From Micavibrio_B sp964399985 (GTDB taxonomy: Bacteria; Pseudomonadota; Alphaproteobacteria; Micavibrionales; Micavibrionaceae): DNA of 64,000 bases. Below the pieces are notes generated by a model, which saw only the letters and a list, made by a program, of their open reading frames with translations, did no database searches and was not told the DNA's origin. The stretch is from positions 372,001 to 436,000 of the forward strand of contig CAYNRY010000002.1 of assembly GCA_964399985.1 (NCBI GenBank), read 5' to 3'. Every line of letters starts with the position of its first letter. Position 1 is the stretch's first letter. The translations under genes were made by a program, and so were the position numbers. Below, piece by piece: positions 43,061 to 50,746 of this stretch.

Positions 43061-43831
43061 ATGGCCAAGAAAACACAAGATCTTATGCAAGAAAACGGCG
43101 AGCGCATCGCCAAATACCTGTCACGGGCGGGCATTTGCTCGCGCCGCGAGGCGGAGCGCTTAATTGATGAAGGCCGCGTGCGGGTCGATGGTGAGATCGT
43201 CACCAATCCGGCGACATTCGTCACCGAGGCCAATGTCATCAAGGTCGATAATGGCAAGGTCGGTAAAAAAGTGCCGCCGCGCCTTTTCCTGTTCAATAAG
43301 CCGGTTGGGTTGATTACAACCACCAACGACCCGAAAGGCCGCCCGACCGTGTTTGAGGCTTTGCCGCGCACGATGCCGCGAGTCCTCAGCGTAGGCCGTC
43401 TGGATTTGAATACGGAAGGCCTTTTGCTGCTGACCAATGACGGCGAGCTGAAAAGATACATGGAGCTGCCGGAAACCGGATGGGTGCGGACCTATCGCGT
43501 GCGTGTGATGGGCGCGATTTTTCAGGATCGCCTTGAGCGCGTCCGCCGCGGAATTACTATCGACGGCATTAAATACGGACCGATGGAAGTGCGTCTTGAA
43601 AAAGAACAATCCAGCGCGAATACATGGTTGATCGTCTCTCTCACCGAAGGCAAGAACCGCGAGATTAGAAAAGTGATGGATGCGGTCGGCTTGACGGTCA
43701 ATCGCCTGATCCGTTTGTCCTATGGCCCGTTTAAACTCGGCAAATTAGGCCGCGGCGAAATCATCGAGATCCGCCCAGATATGGTCCGCAAGAATTTGCC
43801 AAGAGACGTCGCGAAAAAAATCTTCGGTTAA
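43061..43831 (+). CDS. rluB: rRNA pseudouridine synthase, RluB/RsuA type
   Basis: Converts a specific rRNA uridine to pseudouridine. The 256-aa protein has an S4 RNA-binding domain (RIAKYLSRAGICSRREAERL, DEGRVRVDG) and the RsuA-family catalytic domain with the active-site Asp in SVGRLDLNTEGLLLLTNDG. The NKPVGLITT and EGKNREIRKVMDAVGL motifs fit. Between RluB (23S U2605) and RsuA (16S U516), the length and divergent tadA favour RluB but this is not proven. rsmD begins on the base after its stop. Confidence 0.85.
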   Translation: MAKKTQDLMQENGERIAKYLSRAGICSRREAERLIDEGRVRVDGEIVTNPATFVTEANVIKVDNGKVGKKVPPRLFLFNKPVGLITTTNDPKGRPTVFEALPRTMPRVLSVGRLDLNTEGLLLLTNDGELKRYMELPETGWVRTYRVRVMGAIFQDRLERVRRGITIDGIKYGPMEVRLEKEQSSANTWLIVSLTEGKNREIRKVMDAVGLTVNRLIRLSYGPFKLGKLGRGEIIEIRPDMVRKNLPRDVAKKIFG

Positions 43832-44371
43832 ATGCGTATCGTTGCCGGACAACATCGCGGTCGCGTTCTTGACTCCCCCAAAGACAATGCCATTCGCCCG
43901 ACCTCCGACAAGGTGCGTCTTGCCGTTTTTAATATGCTCAATTCCCGCGGGGCGGTGGTAGATTCTATCGTCCTCGATGCGTTTTGCGGAACGGGGGCGC
44001 TTTCATTGGAAGCTTTGTCGCAAGGCGCGGCGCAGGCGGTTTTAATCGATCAGGATAAAAAGTCTCTGGACCTCGCCAAGAAAAATGCCGCGGCGTTGAA
44101 AGAGGAAAAAAATTGTCAGTTCATTTTGAAAGATGCGACAAAGATCGGCCTGCGTCCGTCTTCGCAACAAGCGGCGACTTTATGTTTTCTCGATCCGCCG
44201 TATAGGAAAGAAATTTTACCGAAAGTTATATCGTCTTTAAAAGAAAACGACTGGCTGGCAGAAAATTGCTGGATCGTGGCGGAAATGGAAGCCGATTATG
44301 TACTGCCGGATTTCCCTGCCGAAGCAGAGAAAATCTATGGCGACACGAAGATTTTGATCGGAAGAATTTAA
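43832..44371 (+). CDS. rsmD: 16S rRNA (guanine(966)-N2)-methyltransferase
   Basis: Methylates G966 in the 30S head. The 179-aa protein has the RsmD N-terminus MRIVAGQHRGRVLDSP, RPTSDKVRLAVFNML, the SAM-binding LDAFCGTGALSLEALS and the catalytic LDPPYRKE (N-methyltransferase DPPY). The ATG follows the preceding TAA without a gap, so it is coupled to the pseudouridine-synthase gene; both act on rRNA. The stop abuts the convergent cytochrome-YceI gene. Confidence 0.94.
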   Translation: MRIVAGQHRGRVLDSPKDNAIRPTSDKVRLAVFNMLNSRGAVVDSIVLDAFCGTGALSLEALSQGAAQAVLIDQDKKSLDLAKKNAAALKEEKNCQFILKDATKIGLRPSSQQAATLCFLDPPYRKEILPKVISSLKENDWLAENCWIVAEMEADYVLPDFPAEAEKIYGDTKILIGRI

Positions 44372-45493
44372 TTATTCCTGATCCGCTTCGACGAAGATTT
44401 CCAGCGATATATCTTTAGAGACAAAATCCGCGCTCGGATCAGCTTTTCTGCCTATATCAAAATCAAGGCGATTGATCTTGGTGTTAGCGGACATCACGGC
44501 TTCATCGTCATCGATTTTCAAGGTAAATGGCAAAACGATATCTTTTGTAATTTTCTTGATCGTCAGTTTGCCCTTGGCTTCATATTTATCGCCGCCCAAA
44601 GATTTGACCGAGTTTGATTCAAAAACTGCATCCGGCATCTCTTCGGCATTGAACCATTCTTCTTTTGCCAGTGTTTGATTATAAACCATATTTAATGTCT
44701 TGGCAGACGCGGTCTTGATCGTGACCAGTATTTTGGCTTCTTCCAGTTTCGCAGGGTCGAAATCTATATCGGCTTCCCATTTCAAAAACTTACCCGAAAA
44801 ATCCTCGCCGGAGTTTTTACCTTCAAAGGAAATGAAGCTGGTCAGGTGATCGACTTTCCATGTCGCGGCCTGTGCCGGAAAAGAAAGAAAAGATAAAAAT
44901 ATCAGGGCTAAAGGTAATTTGGATTTCGGTTTAATGAGGGGAATCATGTGATGCATGACGTTATCCTTATCGATGAAATGATGCTTAAGCGCGGCGGCAA
45001 TATGAAGAAATAACAAGCCGAGCATAGCATAAGCCATATAGACATGAAAGGTTTCAGACCATTGATTGACCTGGGTCTTGGTCGCCTCCGGCAAGGTTTC
45101 AAGGCCCGGGATATGAGGCCAGATAAAAAGATTGAACCATGAAGTCGGCAGGCCGAACGACGATGTCGATACAAGCGCCCAGCCGCTGAGCGGTACGAAA
45201 ATCATAAAGAAATAAAAGCCGTAATGAGAAAGCCGCGCTCCCCATTTTTCCCAAACCGGCATGTGAGCAGGCAGCGCAGGCGGCCTGTGGCCGAGGCGCC
45301 AAAGCAGCCTGAGAATGGAAAGTACCAGAATGCTTAAACCAAGAGATTTGTGAAACTGATACATCGGATAAAGGACGGATTTATCGACGAGATTATATCC
45401 CATGATAATGCCGGTCACGAGTTGCCCGATAATCATTAAAGCAATCACCCAATGAAGGGTGATTGCAACTTTTGTATATCTGTCCCCGTTCAT
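44372..45493 (-). CDS. Cytochrome b561 fused to a YceI lipocalin-like domain
   Basis: The 373-aa protein joins two modules normally separate. Residues 1-195 are a four-helix di-haem cytochrome b561 (CybB type) with candidate haem His in ITLHWVIALM, YQFHKSLGL, ARLSHYGFYF and TFHVYMAYAM / FLHIAAA. After a further hydrophobic segment (LPLALIFLSFLSFPAQAA) that resembles a signal peptide, residues about 205-373 are a YceI domain (WKVDHLTSFISFEGKN, FDPAKLEEAKI, INRLDFDIGR). YceI domains bind isoprenoid quinone-like lipids, so the fusion suggests a quinone-linked redox role. A free YceI gene lies seven bases upstream in the same operon. Confidence 0.87.
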   Translation of the reverse strand: MNGDRYTKVAITLHWVIALMIIGQLVTGIIMGYNLVDKSVLYPMYQFHKSLGLSILVLSILRLLWRLGHRPPALPAHMPVWEKWGARLSHYGFYFFMIFVPLSGWALVSTSSFGLPTSWFNLFIWPHIPGLETLPEATKTQVNQWSETFHVYMAYAMLGLLFLHIAAALKHHFIDKDNVMHHMIPLIKPKSKLPLALIFLSFLSFPAQAATWKVDHLTSFISFEGKNSGEDFSGKFLKWEADIDFDPAKLEEAKILVTIKTASAKTLNMVYNQTLAKEEWFNAEEMPDAVFESNSVKSLGGDKYEAKGKLTIKKITKDIVLPFTLKIDDDEAVMSANTKINRLDFDIGRKADPSADFVSKDISLEIFVEADQE

Positions 45494-45499
45494 GGCAGC

Positions 45500-46138
45500 T
45501 TACTGTTTTGGTGCGGGGGCTGCGGCTTGATGAAACTCGGTTTCGATCTCGATTTTTACTTCATCGCCGACCATTGGGATACCGTAGCTAACGCCGAAAT
45601 CAGAACGCTTGATGGTAGTTTCTGCCGAGAAGCCAAGGGCACGGCCTTTCATCATCGGGTGATCTATCCCGCCGTAAAATTCAACATCCAGCGTGACCGG
45701 TTTGGTAATGCCGTTCAATGTCAGATTGCCAGTGACTTCCCCTTCATCGTCATCGGTTTTTTTGACAGAAGTGGAAACGAAAGTGATGTTAGGATTTTTA
45801 TCACCGCCAAAGAATTTCTCACCCGCGATTTCCTTGTCGAAATCAGGCAGACCGGTTTCAACGGATGATGCGGGAATGGTGATTGAAACTTTGCTTTTGG
45901 TAACGTCATTAGGGTCGAAAACGAGTTCGCCATCCACTTTGGAGAATTTTGCCGTATAGTCTGAAATGCCCATATGCATGACTTTCCAGATAACGCTCGT
46001 ATGTCTGGGATCGATTTTATAGATGCCTTGAGGCTGCTTGCTCGCATCTTTGATAACTGTAGGGGCGGGCATTTGCGCCATCGCAGGCGCTGCCGTCAAT
46101 AAAAGGGCGGTCGTAAGCAGGATTTTGGATAAAGACAT
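45500..46138 (-). CDS. Periplasmic YceI-family protein
   Basis: The 212-aa protein has a Sec signal (ending APAMAQ, about residue 22) and a full YceI beta-barrel: YKIDPRHTSVIWKVMHMGIS, YTAKFSKVDGELVFDPNDV, a middle GNLTLNGITKPVTLDVEF and the C-terminal IKRSDFGVSYGIPMVGDEV. YceI proteins bind long-chain polyprenyl lipids such as ubiquinone precursors. It is first in a two-gene operon with the cytochrome b561-YceI fusion. AGAAAC-type weak ribosome site; the gene is divergent from fzlA. Confidence 0.92.
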   Translation of the reverse strand: MSLSKILLTTALLLTAAPAMAQMPAPTVIKDASKQPQGIYKIDPRHTSVIWKVMHMGISDYTAKFSKVDGELVFDPNDVTKSKVSITIPASSVETGLPDFDKEIAGEKFFGGDKNPNITFVSTSVKKTDDDEGEVTGNLTLNGITKPVTLDVEFYGGIDHPMMKGRALGFSAETTIKRSDFGVSYGIPMVGDEVKIEIETEFHQAAAPAPKQ

Positions 46139-46290
46139 TTAGTTTCTCCCAATGAATTTCAGTTAAATAAATTATTCCAAAGCATATGGCCCATTCGGGG
46201 ATAATGTAAAGAAGTTACAATTTCGAAACCTGCCCTTAATCTTGTCGATTGTGGCTGGAAGAAAACGTATTTTTCCATTACTCTACGACC

Positions 46291-46959
46291 ATGCGCACAC
46301 TTTTCCACCTTTGGCTGCATCCGTTTTCCCGTAAAGTCAGGATTGTCCTGTCCGAGAAGGGTCTGGAATACGATCTTAAATTGGAAAAGGTCTGGGAGCG
46401 TCGTACCGAATTCCTCGCTTTGAACCCCGCCGGAGATGTGCCGGTTCTGGTTGAGCCGGATGGCACGAATTTGGCCAATTCATCCGTTATTTGCGAATAT
46501 CTCGAAGAAGTATACGACCAAATCAACTTGCTGGGCCGTGATCCAGTTCAGAAAGCGGAAACCCGCCGTCTGGTAAGCTGGTTCGATGTAAAATTCAACC
46601 GCGAAGTCACGGAAAATCTTGTTGGCGAAAAGTTGATGAAGCGTTTCCTGAAACTCGGTGAGCCACATGGCCCTTCGATCCGCGCCGGTCATGCCAATAT
46701 CCATTATCATCTCGATTATATCGGCTTTTTGACCGAAAAGCGTAACTGGCTCGCTGGAAACGATTTCTCGCTCGCGGATATCGCGGCGGCGTCGCATATC
46801 TCGGCGGTCGATTATATCGGGGATGTGCCGTGGGACGACCATAAGGCTGCGCATGAATGGTATAGCCGGGTTAAATCGCGTCCTAGTTTCCGTCCATTAC
46901 TCGAAGAACGCATTCCGGGCTTTATTCCTGCCGGACATTATGAGAATGTAGATTTTTAA
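46291..46959 (+). CDS. fzlA: Glutathione-transferase-like protein, probable FtsZ-associated FzlA
   Basis: Begins MRTLFHLWLHPFSRKVRIVL, the thioredoxin-fold domain of a GST lacking a catalytic Cys in CxxC position (HPFSRK). The helical GST-C domain follows with WLAGNDFSLADIAAASHISA. The C-terminus (SRPSFRPLLEERIPGFIPAGH, then ENVDF) matches the extension of Caulobacter FzlA, which binds FtsZ filaments and promotes septal constriction rather than using glutathione. The assignment rests on recall of that family, so a plain GST remains possible. ATG 46291 is chosen over 46249 because the GST fold starts there. A 15-base gap leads to the next gene. Confidence 0.8.
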   Translation: MRTLFHLWLHPFSRKVRIVLSEKGLEYDLKLEKVWERRTEFLALNPAGDVPVLVEPDGTNLANSSVICEYLEEVYDQINLLGRDPVQKAETRRLVSWFDVKFNREVTENLVGEKLMKRFLKLGEPHGPSIRAGHANIHYHLDYIGFLTEKRNWLAGNDFSLADIAAASHISAVDYIGDVPWDDHKAAHEWYSRVKSRPSFRPLLEERIPGFIPAGHYENVDF

Positions 46960-46974
46960 CATTCCCGTAATGAT

Positions 46975-47913
46975 ATGACTCAAAAACGACTTTTCTGTTT
47001 TGGATACGGCTATACAGCCGATTTTCTCGGGCGCAGCTTGAAACAGCAGGGCGATTGGTCGCTTGCGGGAACGACGCGCACGATTCCAAAACGTCAGGCG
47101 CTGCGCGAATCCGGAATCGATGCATATATCTTCGATACCTATCGCCCGCTGCACGATCCGCAGCTGATGATGAAGGACACCACGCATTTATTGATCTCGA
47201 CACCGACCGATCAGGACGGCGATCTCGTCTACCGCATTCATGAAAACGATTTGGCGCGCATGCCCAAGCTTGAATGGGTGGGCTATCTTTCCACGCTCGG
47301 CGTTTATGGCGATCGCGACGGGGCGATTGTCGACGAAACGACGGAGCTTCGTCCAAGCTCAATCCGCGGATCTCGGCGTGCGCGCGCCGAAGGCGACTGG
47401 CTTTCCATGTTCAAAGATTACGGCCTGCCGGTCCATATTTTCCGCCTTGCCGGAATTTACGGTCCCGGGCGATCGGCGATCGATAGCGTCAAGGCCGGTA
47501 TTGCGCGCCGTATTTTAAAGCCTGGTCACGCGTTTTCGCGTATTCATGTCGAAGATGTCGTCGAAACGTTACTTGCGTCTTTCAAAAATCCAACGCCCGG
47601 CGAAATATATAATGTCGTCGATGACGAGGCTGCGCCAAGCCATGAAGTTATCGCCTATGCCTGCCGTTTATTAGGTCGCGATCCGCCGCCGCTGGTGCCC
47701 TTTGATGAGGCTAATTTATCGCCGATGTCATTGAGTTTTTATTCAGAAAACAAGCGCGTCAGAAACGGCAAGATCAAACAAAAACTTGGCGTTCAATTAC
47801 GTTATCCGAATTATCGCGCCGGTCTGGAAGCTTGCTTGAAAGCGGAAGAAGATGTGGGCGACGATGCGCCGCCATGGGCTTTGCAGATTTCAGAGACGGC
47901 TAGTCAGGTTTAA
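46975..47913 (+). CDS. NAD(P)-binding epimerase/SDR-like protein (YeeZ-like)
   Basis: The 312-aa protein starts RLFCFGYGYTADFLGRSL, a GxGxxA-type Rossmann motif, and has the extended-SDR features LSTLGVYGDRDG (catalytic Ser/Thr region), FRLAGIYGPGRSAID and FSRIHVEDVVETLLAS. The usual catalytic YxxxK is replaced by a region with SRRARAEGDW, as in the YeeZ/atypical-SDR group, so enzymatic activity is uncertain. It follows fzlA closely and is probably co-transcribed. Its 3' end overlaps the convergent histidine-kinase gene by four bases. Confidence 0.83.
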   Translation: MTQKRLFCFGYGYTADFLGRSLKQQGDWSLAGTTRTIPKRQALRESGIDAYIFDTYRPLHDPQLMMKDTTHLLISTPTDQDGDLVYRIHENDLARMPKLEWVGYLSTLGVYGDRDGAIVDETTELRPSSIRGSRRARAEGDWLSMFKDYGLPVHIFRLAGIYGPGRSAIDSVKAGIARRILKPGHAFSRIHVEDVVETLLASFKNPTPGEIYNVVDDEAAPSHEVIAYACRLLGRDPPPLVPFDEANLSPMSLSFYSENKRVRNGKIKQKLGVQLRYPNYRAGLEACLKAEEDVGDDAPPWALQISETASQV

Positions 47914-49970
47914 GCAAACTTTGCGCTGATAATATTCGACGGCGCTTCAGTCGCCTTGCCGTCGCGGCGGGAGGCTGAGCAATCTTTTGGCAGCAGGAAT
48001 GTTACTGATGTGCCGACGCCGACCGTCGATTCAATTTGCAGATTTCCGCCGTGAAGTTCTATGAGGTCTTTGGTGATGGCAAGGCCAAGCCCAGAGCCTT
48101 CATGATTTCGCGTGAAATGATTGGCGGCCTGTTCGAAAGGTTCGGTCACATAGCGGAGCTTGCTTGCCGGAATGCCGATACCGGTATCGGTTACCTTGAT
48201 CGAGACAGTGTCATCGGTGATAAAATATTCCGCTTTCACCTGTCCGCCGGGTTCGGTGAATTTTACAGCATTCGATAACAGGTTGAGCATAATTTGCATC
48301 ACGGCGCGGCGGTCGGCCATGACATCGACAAAGTCTTCTTCTCGAATTTCGCAGATAATTTTGACTTGTGCATCCAGAGCGCGGCCTTCGATCATATGAC
48401 AGCCAAGGCGCAGGACTTTGAGTAGATTAAACTCTTCCAGATCGAGCTCGTATTTACCTGCTTCTATTTTCGACATATCGAGAATATCGGTAATGAGGTC
48501 CAGCAAATGCTCGCCGCTCTCACGGATATTACCAATATAGTCGAGATATTTTTCGGTGCCGATGGGGCCCAAAAGCTGGCGCTGCATCATTTCGGAAAAA
48601 CCGATAATGGCATTGAGCGGCGTGCGCAGCTCGTGCGACATATTGGCAAGGAATTGCGACTTGGCGGCATAGGCGCGTTCGGCTGCTTCCTTGGCATCGC
48701 GCATTTCGCGCTCATGCTGAATGCGTTCGGTGACATCCTGCATAATGCCAAATAAAGCGCCGATATCGCCTTCGGCGTCCATCTCGCAGCGACCTTGTAA
48801 TTGAATAAAACGCGATTTGCCATCGGGACGAATGATCCGGAATTCCATCTCGTAATTTTTTTGCTCGATCATCGCGCGCTGAAAAGCCTGGCCCATACGC
48901 CCGATATCACGGCGGTGCAGAACCGAATTGACGCTTTGAAGAGTGGGGATGAATTTATCAGGGCTTACGCCGAAAATGCGGTAAATTTCGTCGGAGAAGG
49001 TAATATTGTCAGTGCCGACTTCCCAGCGCCAGTGGCCCATATGGCCGATGGCCTGTGCTTCGGAGAGCTGCTGCTGGTGGCGGATTAATTCTTCTTCATG
49101 CGATTTAGCGCCGGTCAGGTCACGGCAGACCGCATAAATCTTATCACCCTGACGTTTTTGACGCCATTCCAGCCAGTGGGCATTGCCATCCTTGTCGAGC
49201 ACGCGGCATTCAAAGGCGATCAAGCGACCGTCTTTTGCCATTTCATCCTGCATCATGCTTTTAAAAGTCGGACGGATATGAGAGCGGTCATCAGGGTGAA
49301 TCAACTCGACAAAGCTCAAATTTTTCAATTCATCCGCTTCATAGCCAAGAATATCGCGAAACGTGTCATTGGCGTGAATAAGCGTACCGTCTTTATCCAT
49401 CAGCACGATCAGATCATGCGTCATATTCAGGAAGGTGTCGGTTTCATAAGGCGCTTGTGTTTTGTTATCTTGGGAATTTGTTTCAACAGGTTTGATGATG
49501 GAGGAAACAAAGGACTTCAAATCTTCGTTTTTGGTTTTTTTCGGCAGGTTCGTTGCCGCCACGAGATAGGTTCTGCCATCAGGCAGGCTAATGCGGTCGA
49601 AGCGCATTGAAACCGGCTTCGATTTGCTGTTCGTGACTTTAATTTCGTGATCGCCGTCGAGAATGGCGCCAACCCATGCATCGCTGCCCTCGGCACCGTT
49701 CATCAATGGGCGGTCGCTGAGCGCGTCTTCAGGATCTGTAAAAGAAAATAAATCTTGTGCTTTGGCGCCTTGCGCATCAAGGCCGAAAATTTCCGGCGAG
49801 GCAAAAATGATCGTCCCGTTCTCATGAATGACCAGACGGGCAGGCTTTGTTTCGGATTTTATATTAGGCGCCTTCGCCTTGGCACGCGATTTTACAGCAA
49901 TTGCCTTTTTGGGCTTTGCAGCGACTGGTTTTACTTTAGCAACGGGTTTACGTTTTAAGCGGGCGGGCAT
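47910..49970 (-). CDS. Soluble PAS-domain sensor histidine kinase
   Basis: The 686-aa kinase has no membrane segment. An N-terminal ~45-residue Lys/Ala/Pro-rich tail (KRKPVAKVKPVAAKPKKAI) precedes one divergent and two clear PAS domains (TFLNMTHDLIVLMDKDGTLI; IGHMGHWRWEVGTDNITFSD). The dimerisation domain has the phospho-acceptor His in FLANMSHELRTPLNAIIGF; the ATPase domain shows NLLSNAVKF, VTDTGIGIPASKL and GSGLGLAITKDL. No receiver domain or cognate regulator is adjacent. The basic tail may bind DNA or polyphosphate; this is speculation. Transcribed alone. Confidence 0.93.
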   Translation of the reverse strand: MPARLKRKPVAKVKPVAAKPKKAIAVKSRAKAKAPNIKSETKPARLVIHENGTIIFASPEIFGLDAQGAKAQDLFSFTDPEDALSDRPLMNGAEGSDAWVGAILDGDHEIKVTNSKSKPVSMRFDRISLPDGRTYLVAATNLPKKTKNEDLKSFVSSIIKPVETNSQDNKTQAPYETDTFLNMTHDLIVLMDKDGTLIHANDTFRDILGYEADELKNLSFVELIHPDDRSHIRPTFKSMMQDEMAKDGRLIAFECRVLDKDGNAHWLEWRQKRQGDKIYAVCRDLTGAKSHEEELIRHQQQLSEAQAIGHMGHWRWEVGTDNITFSDEIYRIFGVSPDKFIPTLQSVNSVLHRRDIGRMGQAFQRAMIEQKNYEMEFRIIRPDGKSRFIQLQGRCEMDAEGDIGALFGIMQDVTERIQHEREMRDAKEAAERAYAAKSQFLANMSHELRTPLNAIIGFSEMMQRQLLGPIGTEKYLDYIGNIRESGEHLLDLITDILDMSKIEAGKYELDLEEFNLLKVLRLGCHMIEGRALDAQVKIICEIREEDFVDVMADRRAVMQIMLNLLSNAVKFTEPGGQVKAEYFITDDTVSIKVTDTGIGIPASKLRYVTEPFEQAANHFTRNHEGSGLGLAITKDLIELHGGNLQIESTVGVGTSVTFLLPKDCSASRRDGKATEAPSNIISAKFA

Positions 49971-50063
49971 GAAGATCCTGAATTACGAATCAAGTCTTCC
50001 GATATTACATATTTGAGCTGCCAAACGATAGTAATTATTTGGGTACTTCCGTATGCAAGGCAT

Positions 50064-50096
50064 AAAAAACGGCCCGAAACATTATGTCCCGGGCCG
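50064..50096 (-). terminator. Rho-independent terminator after the redoxin gene
   Basis: Read on the minus strand, a stem of CGGCCCG / CGGGCCG (50096-50090 with 50076-50070) is followed by six T (50069-50064). It closes the DsbD-like/redoxin operon. Confidence 0.9.
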
Positions 50097-50113
50097 CCTG
50101 AATTACTTAAATA

Positions 50114-50734
50114 TTAATTCGCGTATTTGACCGAGCAGCCATAAGGTTTGGATGTTGCAACTTCGACAGCTGTGCCTGCTTTGGTAGATTTCAATGCGTC
50201 ACGAACATAGTTTTTTGCCCCTGCGATAGTTTCAGGTTTGAAGCTATCATTGTCGTCGATGGCTCCGGCATAAACCAGTGTACCTTTTGAATCGATCACG
50301 AACATATGCGGCGTGGTTTTCGCGCCGTAGAGATGACCGATCTTGCCGGATGGATCGAGAATACGCGCTGTCGGCGCGGAGTTTTTCTCGGTCATGTATT
50401 TATTAGAAGCCGCGCCATCATAATAACCTTCCTTGCCTTGCGCAGAAGAGGCGATCGAGAGCCAAATCACGTTATCGGCAGTGGCTTCTTTTTGCAGTGC
50501 CTGCATATTGCCGCTGTCATAATGTTTGATGACATAAGGGCAGTCCGGATTGGTCCATTCAAGAACGACGGTTTTGCCTTTGAAATCGGATAATTTATGC
50601 TCCTTGCCGTTTGTATCCATGCCAGTAAATTCCGGCGCCATCTGGCCGACGACGGCCGGTGCGGCTGGTGTTTCAGCCTTTGCAGGAAGCGCAAAAGCAA
50701 GTAGCGCCAAAGCAGGCAATATAAGTGTTTTCAT
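50114..50734 (-). CDS. Periplasmic thioredoxin-fold redoxin (AhpC/TSA-like)
   Basis: ATG 50734 is preferred to TTG 50737 because AAGGAG lies at the right distance. The 206-aa product has a signal peptide (ending AKA) and a peroxiredoxin/TlpA-like fold: MAPEFTGMDTNGKEHKLSDF, VVLEWTNPDCPYVIKHY with a single active Cys, and KTTPHMFVIDSKG with the cis-Pro. A second Cys lies at the C-terminus in SKPYGCSVKY, a conserved ending in this family. Such proteins accept electrons from ScsB/DsbD-type reductases, and one is encoded directly upstream with a 12-base gap, so the two are probably a redox pair. Confidence 0.88.
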   Translation of the reverse strand: MKTLILPALALLAFALPAKAETPAAPAVVGQMAPEFTGMDTNGKEHKLSDFKGKTVVLEWTNPDCPYVIKHYDSGNMQALQKEATADNVIWLSIASSAQGKEGYYDGAASNKYMTEKNSAPTARILDPSGKIGHLYGAKTTPHMFVIDSKGTLVYAGAIDDNDSFKPETIAGAKNYVRDALKSTKAGTAVEVATSKPYGCSVKYAN

Positions 50735-50746
50735 CAAAGTCTCTCC

